DNA of 64,000 nucleotides, taken from Akkermansia muciniphila. GTDB lineage: Bacteria; Verrucomicrobiota; Verrucomicrobiia; Verrucomicrobiales; Akkermansiaceae. Location: positions 1-64,000 of the forward strand of contig CANQLV010000003.1 in the NCBI GenBank assembly GCA_947624785.1. Direction: 5' to 3'. How positions within the stretch are numbered: position 1 is the stretch's first letter; each line of letters opens with the position of its first letter. This document shows, piece by piece, positions 19,473 through 27,583 of the stretch. The position numbers and the translations under genes are program-made. The notes below the pieces were generated by a model. The model searched no databases. It saw only the letters and a list, made by a program, of their open reading frames with translations, and was not told where the DNA came from.

Positions 19473-20348
19473 TCAGCCGAGAAGGCCCGCGTCCATCCCC
19501 TCGTTATATTCCCAAATGCCCTGCTCCACCATGAAGGAACTCCAACTGTTGAGCAATTGCTCAAAATAGGCGGCATTTACATTGAAATGGTAGAACGTGT
19601 GGTCCGCCACATCCAGAAGTTCAAATCTGGAGCGGTTTTTCTTTTTCCGCCACAGCTCCGCCAGCCGCTCGCTGTTGCGCCACGGCAGCAACCTGTCCCT
19701 TCCGCCATGGCTCGCGAACAGGGGAGGCAGTCCTTTCTGCACGCGCCGCGGAGGATTGACGGCATCCCGCTGGTCCGGGGGCATCATGCCGCCCAGTTTA
19801 AAGGCGGACTGCGCCGCCAGGTCGCACACGCCGCGGAACAGGGCCACGGCGGCGGGACCGGGCGGAAGGGGAGCCTTCTTGCGGAACAGGGACCAGCGCG
19901 CGGGATGGTCAGGGAGGGCCACATGCAGGGCCATCAGTCCTCCGGCATCGCTCCCCGCCACGGTAATGCGGGCCGGGTCCAGCCCCAGCAGGGCGGCGTT
20001 TTCATACACCCAGGCCCAGGCTTCCCGGCCCTCTTCCAGAATATCCATCGGCTCCACCTCATAAGCGCCCCGCGTGCGGAACATGGGAATGACCCCCACA
20101 ATCCCCTGCTGGGCAAGGTGAAGCGCCCATGGCACAAAATCCCCCAGGCTCTTGCCCACCCACATGCCGCCGTGAAAAAACAGCACGGAGGGCGCGGAGG
20201 CGTCCGCACGATGACCGGGAGGAAAAAAGACGTACGCCATCAGCTCCTCCCCGTCTGAAAACCGCCTCCACACAAAGCCGGGCTGTTCCCGCAACAGTTT
20301 CCTGTACCGGGCTTCCGCCAGATGATCGGCTTCCGTGAACAATTCCAT
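19473..20348 (-). CDS. Alpha/beta hydrolase (HSL/esterase-like) with altered nucleophile motif
   Basis: 291 residues from the ATG at 20348 (the frame opens at a TTG at 20369). The hormone-sensitive-lipase layout is present: oxyanion motif HGG at 59-61, catalytic Asp218 in HGGRDRLLPW and catalytic His250 in DVADHTFY. The nucleophile elbow, normally GDSAGG, reads GSDAGG at 132-137. So the central position of G-x-S-x-G is Asp134, and Ser133 is one residue early. Asp nucleophiles occur in dehalogenase and epoxide hydrolase families, but those have a different cap. It may be a changed activity or an inactive enzyme. No signal peptide. Confidence 0.8.
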   Translation of the reverse strand: MELFTEADHLAEARYRKLLREQPGFVWRRFSDGEELMAYVFFPPGHRADASAPSVLFFHGGMWVGKSLGDFVPWALHLAQQGIVGVIPMFRTRGAYEVEPMDILEEGREAWAWVYENAALLGLDPARITVAGSDAGGLMALHVALPDHPARWSLFRKKAPLPPGPAAVALFRGVCDLAAQSAFKLGGMMPPDQRDAVNPPRRVQKGLPPLFASHGGRDRLLPWRNSERLAELWRKKKNRSRFELLDVADHTFYHFNVNAAYFEQLLNSWSSFMVEQGIWEYNEGMDAGLLG

Positions 20349-20413
20349 AAGAACGGCTTCATGATGCAATTGTGTTGCACTCCGCGCAAGTTTGATGTCT
20401 AAATAATCGTGTA

Positions 20414-21346
20414 ATGACTTTCCGCTCCATCCTCACCATGGCCTGCTGCACCGCAGCTCTTCTCGCCTCCGCCTCCGCCGCGCCCCGGCCCGGAGACGCC
20501 AAACTGAGGGACGATCTGGACGTGGCCTATAACACATGGCGCCTGCACCTGCTGCGCGGCAACTATGACGGATGGAAAGCCACCACCTCCGCCTACCGCC
20601 AGGTGAAAGTGCGCAACCTGGCCGTCTCTGAAAAACGCCCCTTTCCCGCCTCCCTGTTCCGGCAGCCCATGGCTCCCCCCGCTCTCTCCCCGCTGATGTA
20701 CGTGGGCTCCGTGGTGGACGGCCCCACGGCCGCAGCCACCTACTACGGCAAGGTGGACCTGGGACTGGGCCAGGAACCGACGGACTCGAACGCCCTGGTC
20801 CTGCTGTTCACCCATGAAAACGGCAAATGGAAATACGACCAGGCGCGCTTCTTCAACCTCACCCGCCTGCCCGCCGTCAAGGAACGCCTCAAGCGCGGCG
20901 ACGCCACCGTCCTGATGGAGCAGGACGGCTTCCAGCCCCTTGGAAAAATTCCCGCCGTGCCTCCCGTTTGCCCGCCGCCCAAATACATCGCAAAAATTCT
21001 GGTGGACTGCCCCGGCCGCACCGTCAAGGCGAACGTGAACAACATTTCCCCGCATGAATTCGACAACACGCGCCTGGCGGAAATCATTTCCGGCGGCCTG
21101 AGGGACGGAACCAACTCCCTCACGCTGAACTTTTCCGACAGCCCGAACGGCAAGAAAGGCGCCGTTCTCGTGGAGGTTTACATCATGCCGGAAATCCCGG
21201 GACAACTGCCCGCACGGGCCTTTTCCTACTTCGTCCCCCCCCAGGCACACCCCAGAAGCGGCCCCGTTCTGATCAACGTCACTCCGGAGCTGCTGAAGAC
21301 CATGGACCCGAAGAACACTCCCCCGCAGGCAGCCGCCGGCAAATAA
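20414..21346 (+). CDS. Secreted protein of unknown function
   Basis: 310 residues. Signal peptide MTFRSILTMACCTAALLASASA with a likely cut before APRPGDAK. The mature protein is basic, with a central segment of strands and Pro-rich connections (PAVPPVCPPPKYIAKI), and a C-terminal Pro-rich tail. No recognisable domain. It is divergent from the alpha/beta hydrolase (65-bp spacer) and 48 bp ahead of hdeD. It is probably periplasmic or outer-surface. Confidence 0.65.
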   Translation: MTFRSILTMACCTAALLASASAAPRPGDAKLRDDLDVAYNTWRLHLLRGNYDGWKATTSAYRQVKVRNLAVSEKRPFPASLFRQPMAPPALSPLMYVGSVVDGPTAAATYYGKVDLGLGQEPTDSNALVLLFTHENGKWKYDQARFFNLTRLPAVKERLKRGDATVLMEQDGFQPLGKIPAVPPVCPPPKYIAKILVDCPGRTVKANVNNISPHEFDNTRLAEIISGGLRDGTNSLTLNFSDSPNGKKGAVLVEVYIMPEIPGQLPARAFSYFVPPQAHPRSGPVLINVTPELLKTMDPKNTPPQAAAGK

Positions 21347-21394
21347 AATCGTCATTCTTCAACGTTTCCGCCGCGGGTCCGGTCATACCGCCAT

Positions 21395-21943
21395 ATGACA
21401 ACTCAACCTCAAGTCAGCAGCTCCACGGTATCCGGCAACTCATGGTGGATGGGTATCCTTGGCGTCATCGAGCTATTTCTTGGCTTCATCGCCCTGGCCT
21501 CTCCCTGGATCGTCGGGGCCAGCTTCATCTGGGTGATCGGCATCATGCTGATGGTCCTGGCCGTCGTCCGGCTGGTCCAGGTCTTCACCGTTCCGTCCTC
21601 CCGCTGGTGGAACCTGGTGACGGCCATCCTGTACGGCATCGCCGGCTGGTTCCTGTTCCGGGACCCCAATATTTCCCTGGCCATCACCACGCTCATCATC
21701 GGGTGGGGCCTCGTCATCGCCGCCGTCTTCCAGGGAGCCATCTGGCTCCAGACCCGTTCCCTGCCCGCCAGCGGCTGGCGGCTCTTCAACGTGATCATCA
21801 CGCTGATCCTGGGCCTCATGGTCATCTTCGGCTGGCCTGAATCCACGGCCTGGTTCATCGGCACCCTGATCGCAGTGGAACTGATCTTCTCCGGATGGAC
21901 GCTGCTCCTGTACGCCTTCAGCGGCAACTCCGCCCGCCGTTAA
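21395..21943 (+). CDS. HdeD family (DUF308) membrane protein
   Basis: 182 residues with six hydrophobic segments arranged as repeated pairs, for example GILGVIELFLGFIALASPW, FIWVIGIMLMVLAVVRLV and LFNVIITLILGLMVIFGWP. This matches the DUF308/HdeD family linked to acid resistance in enterobacteria; whether it does that here is unknown. It is an inner-membrane protein and lies 5 bp upstream of the moeB/thiF-like gene, suggesting co-transcription. Confidence 0.85.
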   Translation: MTTQPQVSSSTVSGNSWWMGILGVIELFLGFIALASPWIVGASFIWVIGIMLMVLAVVRLVQVFTVPSSRWWNLVTAILYGIAGWFLFRDPNISLAITTLIIGWGLVIAAVFQGAIWLQTRSLPASGWRLFNVIITLILGLMVIFGWPESTAWFIGTLIAVELIFSGWTLLLYAFSGNSARR

Positions 21944-21948
21944 TCCCG

Positions 21949-22737
21949 ATGACAGCAATGACCCTCACCCAGGAAGAAACCGAACGGTACGCAAGACATC
22001 TTTCCCTTCCGGAACTGGGCGAACAGGGCCAGCAAAAACTCAAACGGGCGCACGTCGCCCTGACGGGCCTCGGGGGGCTTGGCTCCCCCGCGGCCCTTTA
22101 TCTTGCCGCCGCGGGCGTGGGGTGCCTGACCCTGATCGACCCGGACGAGGTCTGCCTTTCCAACCTCCAGCGGCAGATCCTGCACGCCACGGACGCGGCA
22201 GGAACGGCCAAGACCGCCAGCGCCGCCAGACGCCTGTACTCCCTGAACCCTTCCGTGCGCATCAACACGGTCCACAGGCGGCTTACCCCGGACAACGCCG
22301 TTTCCCTCCTGGAAGGGTGTGACCTGGTCCTGGACGCCTCGGACAACTACGCGGCGCGCTTCGCCATGGCAGACGCCGCCTGCGCCCTCCGCCTGCCGCT
22401 GGTGCACGGGGCCGTGAAAGGCTTCATCGGCCAGGTGGCCGTCTTCGCCCCCCACCAGGGCACCGCGTGCTACCGCTGCCTCTTCCCGGCAGACACGCCC
22501 ATGCAGGAGAAAGACACCGCCTCCGCCGCCGGCATCCTGGGCGCGCATGCGGGCATCATCGGCTGCATCCAGGCCATGGAGGCCCTGAAATACCTGGCCG
22601 GCATCCCCTCTCCGCTGGTGGGGGCCATGCTCTCCGCAGACACGCGGCGCATGCGCTTCACCACCATTCCGCTGGCAGCCAATCCCGCGTGCAGGTGCCG
22701 GAAAAACGGGGACTGCGGAGCCGCAATGAAAAATTGA
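21949..22737 (+). CDS. moeB: MoeB/ThiF-type ubiquitin-like-protein adenylyltransferase
   Basis: 262 residues from the ATG at 21949 (MTAMTLTQEE; another ATG at 21958). It has the nucleotide-binding motif GLGGLGSPAALYLAAAGVG, LIDPDEVCLSNLQRQILH, and two Cys pairs for a structural zinc (CYRC and CRCRKNGDC). Such enzymes adenylate the C-terminal Gly of MoaD or ThiS for sulfur transfer into molybdopterin or thiamin. The Cys often found before AGILG is absent here (DTASAAGILG). No partner gene is nearby, so MoeB versus ThiF cannot be settled. Confidence 0.82.
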   Translation: MTAMTLTQEETERYARHLSLPELGEQGQQKLKRAHVALTGLGGLGSPAALYLAAAGVGCLTLIDPDEVCLSNLQRQILHATDAAGTAKTASAARRLYSLNPSVRINTVHRRLTPDNAVSLLEGCDLVLDASDNYAARFAMADAACALRLPLVHGAVKGFIGQVAVFAPHQGTACYRCLFPADTPMQEKDTASAAGILGAHAGIIGCIQAMEALKYLAGIPSPLVGAMLSADTRRMRFTTIPLAANPACRCRKNGDCGAAMKN

Positions 22738-22773
22738 CGGCCATGGGGGCATCTGGCATCATTCCCGCCAGAT

Positions 22774-23745
22774 ATGAATCATTTAACACGCGCCAAATCC
22801 GTTTTTGAAATGGAGATTGAAGAACTGCGCGGCGTCCTGTCCCGGCTGGATGACCATTTCAACCAGGCTGTGGAACTCATGTCCCAGGCCCTGGACCGCG
22901 GCAACAAGATCGTCATCGTAGGCGTAGGCAAATCCGGCAACATCGGAGCCAAGATCGCCGCCACCCTGAACTCCACGGGAACGCCCACCGTCCTGCTGGA
23001 TTCCCTGAACGCACTGCACGGGGACCTGGGCATCGTCCAGGACGGCGACGTCTGCATCGCGATGTCCTTCTCCGGGGAAACCTCGGAACTGCTGGCCCTG
23101 CTCCCCTTCATCAAACGCTTTGAACTGCCCATCATTTCCATGACGGGCAACACGGCCTCTTCCCTGGCCAAATACTCGGACATCGTGCTGGACACGGGCG
23201 TTTCCCGGGAAGCCTGCCCGCTGAACCTGGCCCCCACCTCCAGCACCACGGCCATGCTCGTCATGGGGGACGCCCTCGCCATGGCCCTAGTGGAAGCGCG
23301 CCACTTCACCGCGCGGGACTTCGCCAAACGCCACCCCGGCGGCTCCCTGGGCCGCGCGCTGCTCACCAAGGTGAGCGACATCATGCGCCGGGGGGAGGAA
23401 ATGGCCATCCTTCCGGAAACCGCCTCCGTAAACGACTGCCTGAAGGCGATGACTACCGCCCACACCGGCGCCTGCATCCTGCTGACGGCGGCCAACAAGC
23501 TGGCCGGCATCTTCACCCACGGAGACTTCGTCCGGGCGTACGGAGCCAATCCCCTCATCGGGGATCAGCCCGTCAGCGGCCTCATGACCCGCAACCCCAT
23601 CTATGTGATGGAAGACGACCTGGCCGCCGAGGCGGTGAAGGCCGTCAGCAACCGCCACATTGACGACCTGGTGGTGCTCAACGCGGAAATGGCTCCCGTG
23701 GGCATCGTCGACCTTCAGGACCTTGCCAGGCTGAAACTGGTTTAG
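22774..23745 (+). CDS. kdsD: Arabinose-5-phosphate isomerase (KdsD/KpsF)
   Basis: 323 residues: an N-terminal SIS domain (about 1-190; GVGKSGNIGAKIAATLNSTG and MSFSGETSEL bind the sugar phosphate) and two CBS domains (about 200-323). It converts ribulose 5-phosphate to arabinose 5-phosphate, the first step toward Kdo for lipopolysaccharide. The motif KRHPGGSLGRALLTKVSDIM at the SIS/CBS junction is diagnostic. A strong terminator follows directly. Confidence 0.95.
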   Translation: MNHLTRAKSVFEMEIEELRGVLSRLDDHFNQAVELMSQALDRGNKIVIVGVGKSGNIGAKIAATLNSTGTPTVLLDSLNALHGDLGIVQDGDVCIAMSFSGETSELLALLPFIKRFELPIISMTGNTASSLAKYSDIVLDTGVSREACPLNLAPTSSTTAMLVMGDALAMALVEARHFTARDFAKRHPGGSLGRALLTKVSDIMRRGEEMAILPETASVNDCLKAMTTAHTGACILLTAANKLAGIFTHGDFVRAYGANPLIGDQPVSGLMTRNPIYVMEDDLAAEAVKAVSNRHIDDLVVLNAEMAPVGIVDLQDLARLKLV

Positions 23746-23766
23746 GCTCCCTCCATCATTCCTTCC

Positions 23767-23813
23767 AGGCATCCGTGATTCAAAAGTAACAAATCAATCA
23801 CGGATGCCTTTTT
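23767..23813 (+). terminator. Rho-independent terminator after kdsD
   Basis: A perfect 14-bp stem, AGGCATCCGTGATT (23767-23780) with AATCACGGATGCCT (23796-23809), ends in TTTT. It separates kdsD from the next transcription unit. Confidence 0.93.
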
Positions 23814-23857
23814 CATTGAACGGAAGCTTTCATTTTCACAATCTAATTTCCATTAAC

Positions 23858-24643
23858 ATGTTCCTGAAATTTACGATCACCCTGCTTGCCTGCTCCTGGG
23901 GCTTTGCCCATGCGCAGGACGTTTCCGCCCCGGCGGGATATCCGGATGCGCCCGCACCGGAGGAAGCCCCCCGGGAAGTCCCCCTGCCGGACGGCAAGAC
24001 GGTTCCCAAATTCGAACCCCTGGACGAGCACCGCATCAAGATCGGCAACGTGATCGTGAACCACAAGGAACGCACCGTCAGCTTCCAGGCGCAGGTCAAC
24101 ATGCAGGAGGGCATTCTGGAATATATCTGCTGCATGCCCAACGGCAAGCTGCATGAATCCCTGCTGGTGACGGAGGCGGATCCCCTGCACATCAGCCTGG
24201 GCATGACGCTGCTCAAATTCCACCGCTTTGAAAAATTCTTCCCGGTGCGGGATGAAAACTTTGAATGGCTCCCCTTCACGGAGCCCAAGCCCGCGGACTA
24301 TGCAGACTCCTACGTGCAGCTCGCCATGACCTACACGGAAAACGGCAAGGAGCAGAAGAGCGACTTTTCCGACATGGTCGTAAACTCCCAGACCCGCAAG
24401 GGGCTGGACCCCAATGACTGGCTTTACACCAACTCCTTCTTTTACGAAGGGGCCTACCAGGCCAGCCTGAGCGGGGAAGTGATCTCCATCTTCGCCAGCC
24501 GCACCTCCCCCATCAACTACATCGGCGACTTTCATGACGGCGTCAACGACACGGGCTGGATCGTCAACCCGAAGAAAAAACTGCCCCCCGGCACGAACGT
24601 CACCGTCACCATTTCCCAGAAACCGGTTCAACCCAAGCAATAG
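23858..24643 (+). CDS. Secreted YdjY-like domain protein
   Basis: 261 residues from the ATG at 23858, with signal peptide MFLKFTITLLACSWGFAHAQ. A Pro-rich linker leads to a domain with VNHKERTVSFQAQVNMQEGILEYICCMPNGK, resembling the YdjY-like domain of secreted proteins in Planctomycetota and Verrucomicrobiota. The function of that domain is unknown. It ends 6 bp before the terpene-cyclase-fold gene and both proteins carry signal peptides, so they very likely work together outside the cytoplasm. The frame extends upstream to 23804 inside the kdsD terminator, which argues for the internal start. Confidence 0.75.
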   Translation: MFLKFTITLLACSWGFAHAQDVSAPAGYPDAPAPEEAPREVPLPDGKTVPKFEPLDEHRIKIGNVIVNHKERTVSFQAQVNMQEGILEYICCMPNGKLHESLLVTEADPLHISLGMTLLKFHRFEKFFPVRDENFEWLPFTEPKPADYADSYVQLAMTYTENGKEQKSDFSDMVVNSQTRKGLDPNDWLYTNSFFYEGAYQASLSGEVISIFASRTSPINYIGDFHDGVNDTGWIVNPKKKLPPGTNVTVTISQKPVQPKQ

Positions 24644-24649
24644 CACATT

Positions 24650-25828
24650 ATGTTCAAATCCGCACTTTCATTAACGCTGGCCGCCGCGCTGGGCACAGCC
24701 GCCTTAGGCCAGACCACCGTGACGGCCGTTCCCGGAGAAGCAGCCGCCTCCAAATACGCCTCCATCAGCCAGGAAATCCTGCGCGCCATTGAAAAAGGAA
24801 ACGAATACCTGAAAAGCAAGCAGAATCCGGAAGGCTACTGGGCGCAGCCGTCCTATCCGGCCCTGACGGCCCTGGCGGTCACCGCCTACATGCGCGACCC
24901 CGCCAACCAGGGCAAGCCCATTCCGGAATATATCCGGAAGGGGTATGACTTCGTCCTGAAATCCCAGAAGGAAGACGGCTCCATCTTCAACCGCGGCATG
25001 TCCTCCTACAACACTGCGGTGTGCATGATGGCCCTGCTGGCCGCCAACAAGGAGGAATACGCCCCCGCCATCCTCAAGGGCCGCGCCTACCTCATCAAGC
25101 AGCAGAACCACTTTGCTCCGGACAATCCCTACAACGGCGGCATCGGCTACGGGGACAAAAAGGCCCCCCCCATTGCGGACCTTTCCAACACCTCCCTGGC
25201 ACTGGAAGCCATTTACTACTCCCAAAAGCTCGCCAAGGACGGCAAATACGGGGAACAGCCGGACCTGGACTGGAACGCCGCCACGGAATTCATCAACCGC
25301 TGCCAGCAGAACCCCGCCGTCAACAAGGAACCCTGGGTATCCAGTGACAAATCCCAGCTCGGCGGCTTCGTGTACCGCCCGGGCGTCGCCAGCGCCAGGG
25401 ACAGCAAAAGCGCCGCGTTTGACAAGGCGGAACCGCCCAAGGCCTACGGCAGCATGACGTACGCGGGGATGCAGTCCCTCATTTACGCCAATGTGGACAA
25501 GAACGACCCCCGCGTCAAGCTGGCCCTCAAATGGCTGGAAAACAGCTACAACCTGGATGAAAACCCCGGCATGGGCGTCCAGGGCCTGTACTACTACTAC
25601 CAGGCCATGTCCAAGGCGCTCAGCGCCATGGGGATCGATACCCTGACGCTGGAAGACGGCCGCAAGGTGGACTGGCGGGACGAACTGGCCAACAAGCTCA
25701 TCTCCATCCAGAAGAGCGACGGCTCCTGGGTGAACACCAACAACCGCTGGTGGGAGGCGGACCCCGTCCTGGTAACGGCCTACTGCGTGCTGGCGCTGGA
25801 ACAGCTCTACCACTCCATTCCCCGTTAA
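24650..25828 (+). CDS. Secreted prenyltransferase/squalene-oxidase repeat protein
   Basis: 392 residues with signal peptide (MFKSALSLTLAAALGTAALG). The mature part is an alpha/alpha-toroid of prenyltransferase/squalene-cyclase repeats: units such as LKSKQNPEGYWAQPSYPALT, LKSQKEDGSIFNRGMSSYNT and ISIQKSDGSWVNTNNRWWEADPVL contain the QxxxGxW-like repeat core. The DxDD acid motif of squalene-hopene cyclases was not seen, so terpene cyclisation is doubtful. Secreted relatives are common in Planctomycetota and Verrucomicrobiota with no assigned role. It is the second gene of a two-gene operon ending in a terminator. Confidence 0.82.
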   Translation: MFKSALSLTLAAALGTAALGQTTVTAVPGEAAASKYASISQEILRAIEKGNEYLKSKQNPEGYWAQPSYPALTALAVTAYMRDPANQGKPIPEYIRKGYDFVLKSQKEDGSIFNRGMSSYNTAVCMMALLAANKEEYAPAILKGRAYLIKQQNHFAPDNPYNGGIGYGDKKAPPIADLSNTSLALEAIYYSQKLAKDGKYGEQPDLDWNAATEFINRCQQNPAVNKEPWVSSDKSQLGGFVYRPGVASARDSKSAAFDKAEPPKAYGSMTYAGMQSLIYANVDKNDPRVKLALKWLENSYNLDENPGMGVQGLYYYYQAMSKALSAMGIDTLTLEDGRKVDWRDELANKLISIQKSDGSWVNTNNRWWEADPVLVTAYCVLALEQLYHSIPR

Positions 25829-25851
25829 CGGGCGCGCCATCCTGACTTCAA

Positions 25852-25892
25852 GGGCCGGAGAGGGAGGAAATGACCTCCTTTTCCGGCCTTTT
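25852..25892 (+). terminator. Rho-independent terminator after the repeat protein
   Basis: GGGCCGGAGAGGGAGG (25852-25867) can pair with CCTCCTTTTCCGGCC with a short AAATGA loop, and a TTTT run follows. It lies 23 bp past the stop. Confidence 0.85.
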
Positions 25893-25954
25893 CCATGCCC
25901 GGAAATGAACGCCCCATGGAATAAAAGGGTCTTCTCCTCAACCATTTCAAATTC

Positions 25955-26419
25955 ATGGACACCATTGATTCCATTACCATTATTGCGGCGGCGTGGGGGC
26001 TGCTGGTCCTTCGTCTGACGCTGGCCCTGATCCTGTGGCCGCACGGAGCCCAGAAAGTGCTGGGCTGGTTCGGGGGAGCGGGCTGGGACGGCACGTACCA
26101 GGCCTTCACGGAAAAAATGGGCATTCCCCCCTTCCTGGCCAAGGTGGCCATGCTGACGGAATTCTTCGCCCCCATCTGCCTGGTGCTGGGTGTCTTCACC
26201 AGGATAGCGGCGCTCGCGGTCATCATCATGATGGCCGTCGCCATGACCAAGCACGTTAAAAACGGCTACTTTGCCAACTGGTCCGGGAAAAAAGCCGGGG
26301 AAGGCGTGGAATTCCACCTGCTCTATGCCGGCTCCGCCCTGGCGCTGCTGCTGACCGGTCCCGGCCCGTGGTCCGTGGACGCCTGGTGCATGGACATCGT
26401 GCACGTCATCTTCGGCTGA
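25955..26419 (+). CDS. DoxX family membrane protein
   Basis: 154 residues with four hydrophobic segments. WGLLVLRLTLALILWPHGAQKVLGWFGG at the N-terminus, MLTEFFAPICLVLGVFTR in the middle and a C-terminal helix pair match the DoxX/DoxD-type family. These proteins are involved in redox or respiratory membrane processes in some bacteria, with no settled role in others. It appears monocistronic, between two terminator-like structures. Confidence 0.85.
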   Translation: MDTIDSITIIAAAWGLLVLRLTLALILWPHGAQKVLGWFGGAGWDGTYQAFTEKMGIPPFLAKVAMLTEFFAPICLVLGVFTRIAALAVIIMMAVAMTKHVKNGYFANWSGKKAGEGVEFHLLYAGSALALLLTGPGPWSVDAWCMDIVHVIFG

Positions 26420-26492
26420 CGGAGGCAGGTCATGCCCGGCTGGGCATAGGACGTACTTTCCGGTTCTCAAATCCGCGGTACTCTGGTACTTA

Positions 26493-26532
26493 TGGGGGTG
26501 CCGCCTTCCCCCGCGGGAAGGGGGCGCCTTTT
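26493..26532 (+). terminator. Possible terminator after the DoxX gene
   Basis: The segment CGCCTTCCC...GGGAAGGGGGCG folds into a GC-rich hairpin with a small bulge and is followed by TTTTG. The stem is imperfect, and it sits only about 20 bp before the cysE start. Confidence 0.45.
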
Positions 26533-26553
26533 GCCTTTCCACCTTCTTCCGCC

Positions 26554-27381
26554 ATGACCAGCCTGAAACGCTCAAAACTCCGGCAGTGCACCAACTGCGT
26601 ATGCATCATCAACGGGGTATGGGAGTGGGTGGTGGAATGCGCCCGCGAGGCGGCGGAGGAAGAACCCGCCATGCGCGGCATTCTGGACGACGTCTGCCTG
26701 TCCCGCAATTCCCTGGCCACCTCCATCTCGGCCCGTCTGGCGCGCAAGCTCTCCCGCCGGGACATGCCGCGTGAACTGATTGAACCCCTCATCCGGGAGG
26801 CGCTGGCGGAAGACCAGAACATCCTCAGCCAGATCGCCAACGACCTGATCGCCATCGTGGACCGGGACCCCGCCTGCCGCACGCCGCTGGAACCCCTGCT
26901 CTTCTACAAGGGATTCCACGCCATCACCACGTACCGCATCTCCCACTGGCTGTGGCAGCACGGCCGCACGATCATGGCCCTTCAGTTCCAGAGCCTGGCC
27001 AGCGAAGTCTTCGCGGTGGACATCCACCCGGCGGCCGCCATCGGCTGCGGCATCCTGCTGGACCACGCCACCAGCTTTGTGGTGGGGGAAACCGCCATCA
27101 TCCGGGACAACGTCTCCATCCTGCATGAAGTCACGCTGGGCGGCACGGGCAAGGAGGAAGGGGACCGCCACCCCATTGTGGAATCCGGCGTCCTGATCGG
27201 CGCGGGAGCCAAAATCCTGGGCAGGGTCACTATCGGAACATGCGCCAAAATCGCCGCCTGCTCCGTCGTTCTGGAAAACGTCCCCCCCCATACCACGGTG
27301 GCGGGCGTTCCAGCCGTCATCGTCAATGACTCCATTCCGGACAATCCCGCGCTGGACATGAACCAGTGCCTTTGCGACTAA
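26554..27381 (+). CDS. cysE: Serine O-acetyltransferase
   Basis: 275 residues from the ATG at 26554. The N-terminal helical domain holds the conserved FYKGFHAITTYRISHWLW. The C-terminal left-handed beta-helix has the active-site block LLDHATSFVVGETAIIRDN and VTLGGTGKEEGDRHP typical of CysE, with the catalytic His in DHAT. It makes O-acetylserine for cysteine synthesis. The first inverted-repeat site of candidate invertible segment 2 starts 9 bp after its stop, so read-through from cysE into the autotransporter is conceivable. An in-frame extension upstream of the ATG is not protein-like. Confidence 0.95.
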   Translation: MTSLKRSKLRQCTNCVCIINGVWEWVVECAREAAEEEPAMRGILDDVCLSRNSLATSISARLARKLSRRDMPRELIEPLIREALAEDQNILSQIANDLIAIVDRDPACRTPLEPLLFYKGFHAITTYRISHWLWQHGRTIMALQFQSLASEVFAVDIHPAAAIGCGILLDHATSFVVGETAIIRDNVSILHEVTLGGTGKEEGDRHPIVESGVLIGAGAKILGRVTIGTCAKIAACSVVLENVPPHTTVAGVPAVIVNDSIPDNPALDMNQCLCD

Positions 27382-27389
27382 TCCTGCAA

Positions 27390-27569
27390 CGGATTAGGAA
27401 TCCGGCAGTTACCGCTGAAAACACGGCGAAGCACCAGCCCTGCAAAAATCAGGGGAAAAAGCAAGCCCTAAAAAGACCAGACGTGTTACAATGGTTTCAA
27501 CCTCAATGTATTGAAATTTATAATGCGTTAAACTTCAACATTTTGAGTTGAGACCGGATTCCTAATTCG
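27390..27569. repeat. Candidate invertible promoter segment 2, bounded by 15-bp inverted repeats
   Basis: Left site CGGATTAGGAATCCG at 27390-27404; right site CGGATTCCTAATTCG at 27555-27569. They are reverse complements except for one base in the outer half of the right site. The 150 bp between them are AT-rich. The right site ends 14 bp before the autotransporter ATG. Confidence 0.7.
27496..27524 (+). promoter_or_regulatory. Candidate promoter inside invertible segment 2, facing the autotransporter
   Basis: A consensus -10 TATAAT at 27519-27524 lies 17 bp from TTCAAC at 27496-27501 (a weak -35). Transcription would start near 27531, cross the right inverted repeat and enter the autotransporter gene. 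In this orientation the gene would be on; inversion would point the promoter into cysE. Confidence 0.5.
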
Positions 27570-27583
27570 CATACTGCTAGGAT

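Noticed and set aside
26461..26475. CGGTTCTCAAATCCG, similar to the inverted-repeat site
   Set aside because: The left arm differs at two positions, there is no partner site nearby and no surface gene follows; probably chance.
24704..26575. 623-codon minus-strand open frame across the terpene-cyclase-fold and DoxX genes
   Set aside because: It runs through two real genes and a terminator on the other strand and has shadow-like composition.
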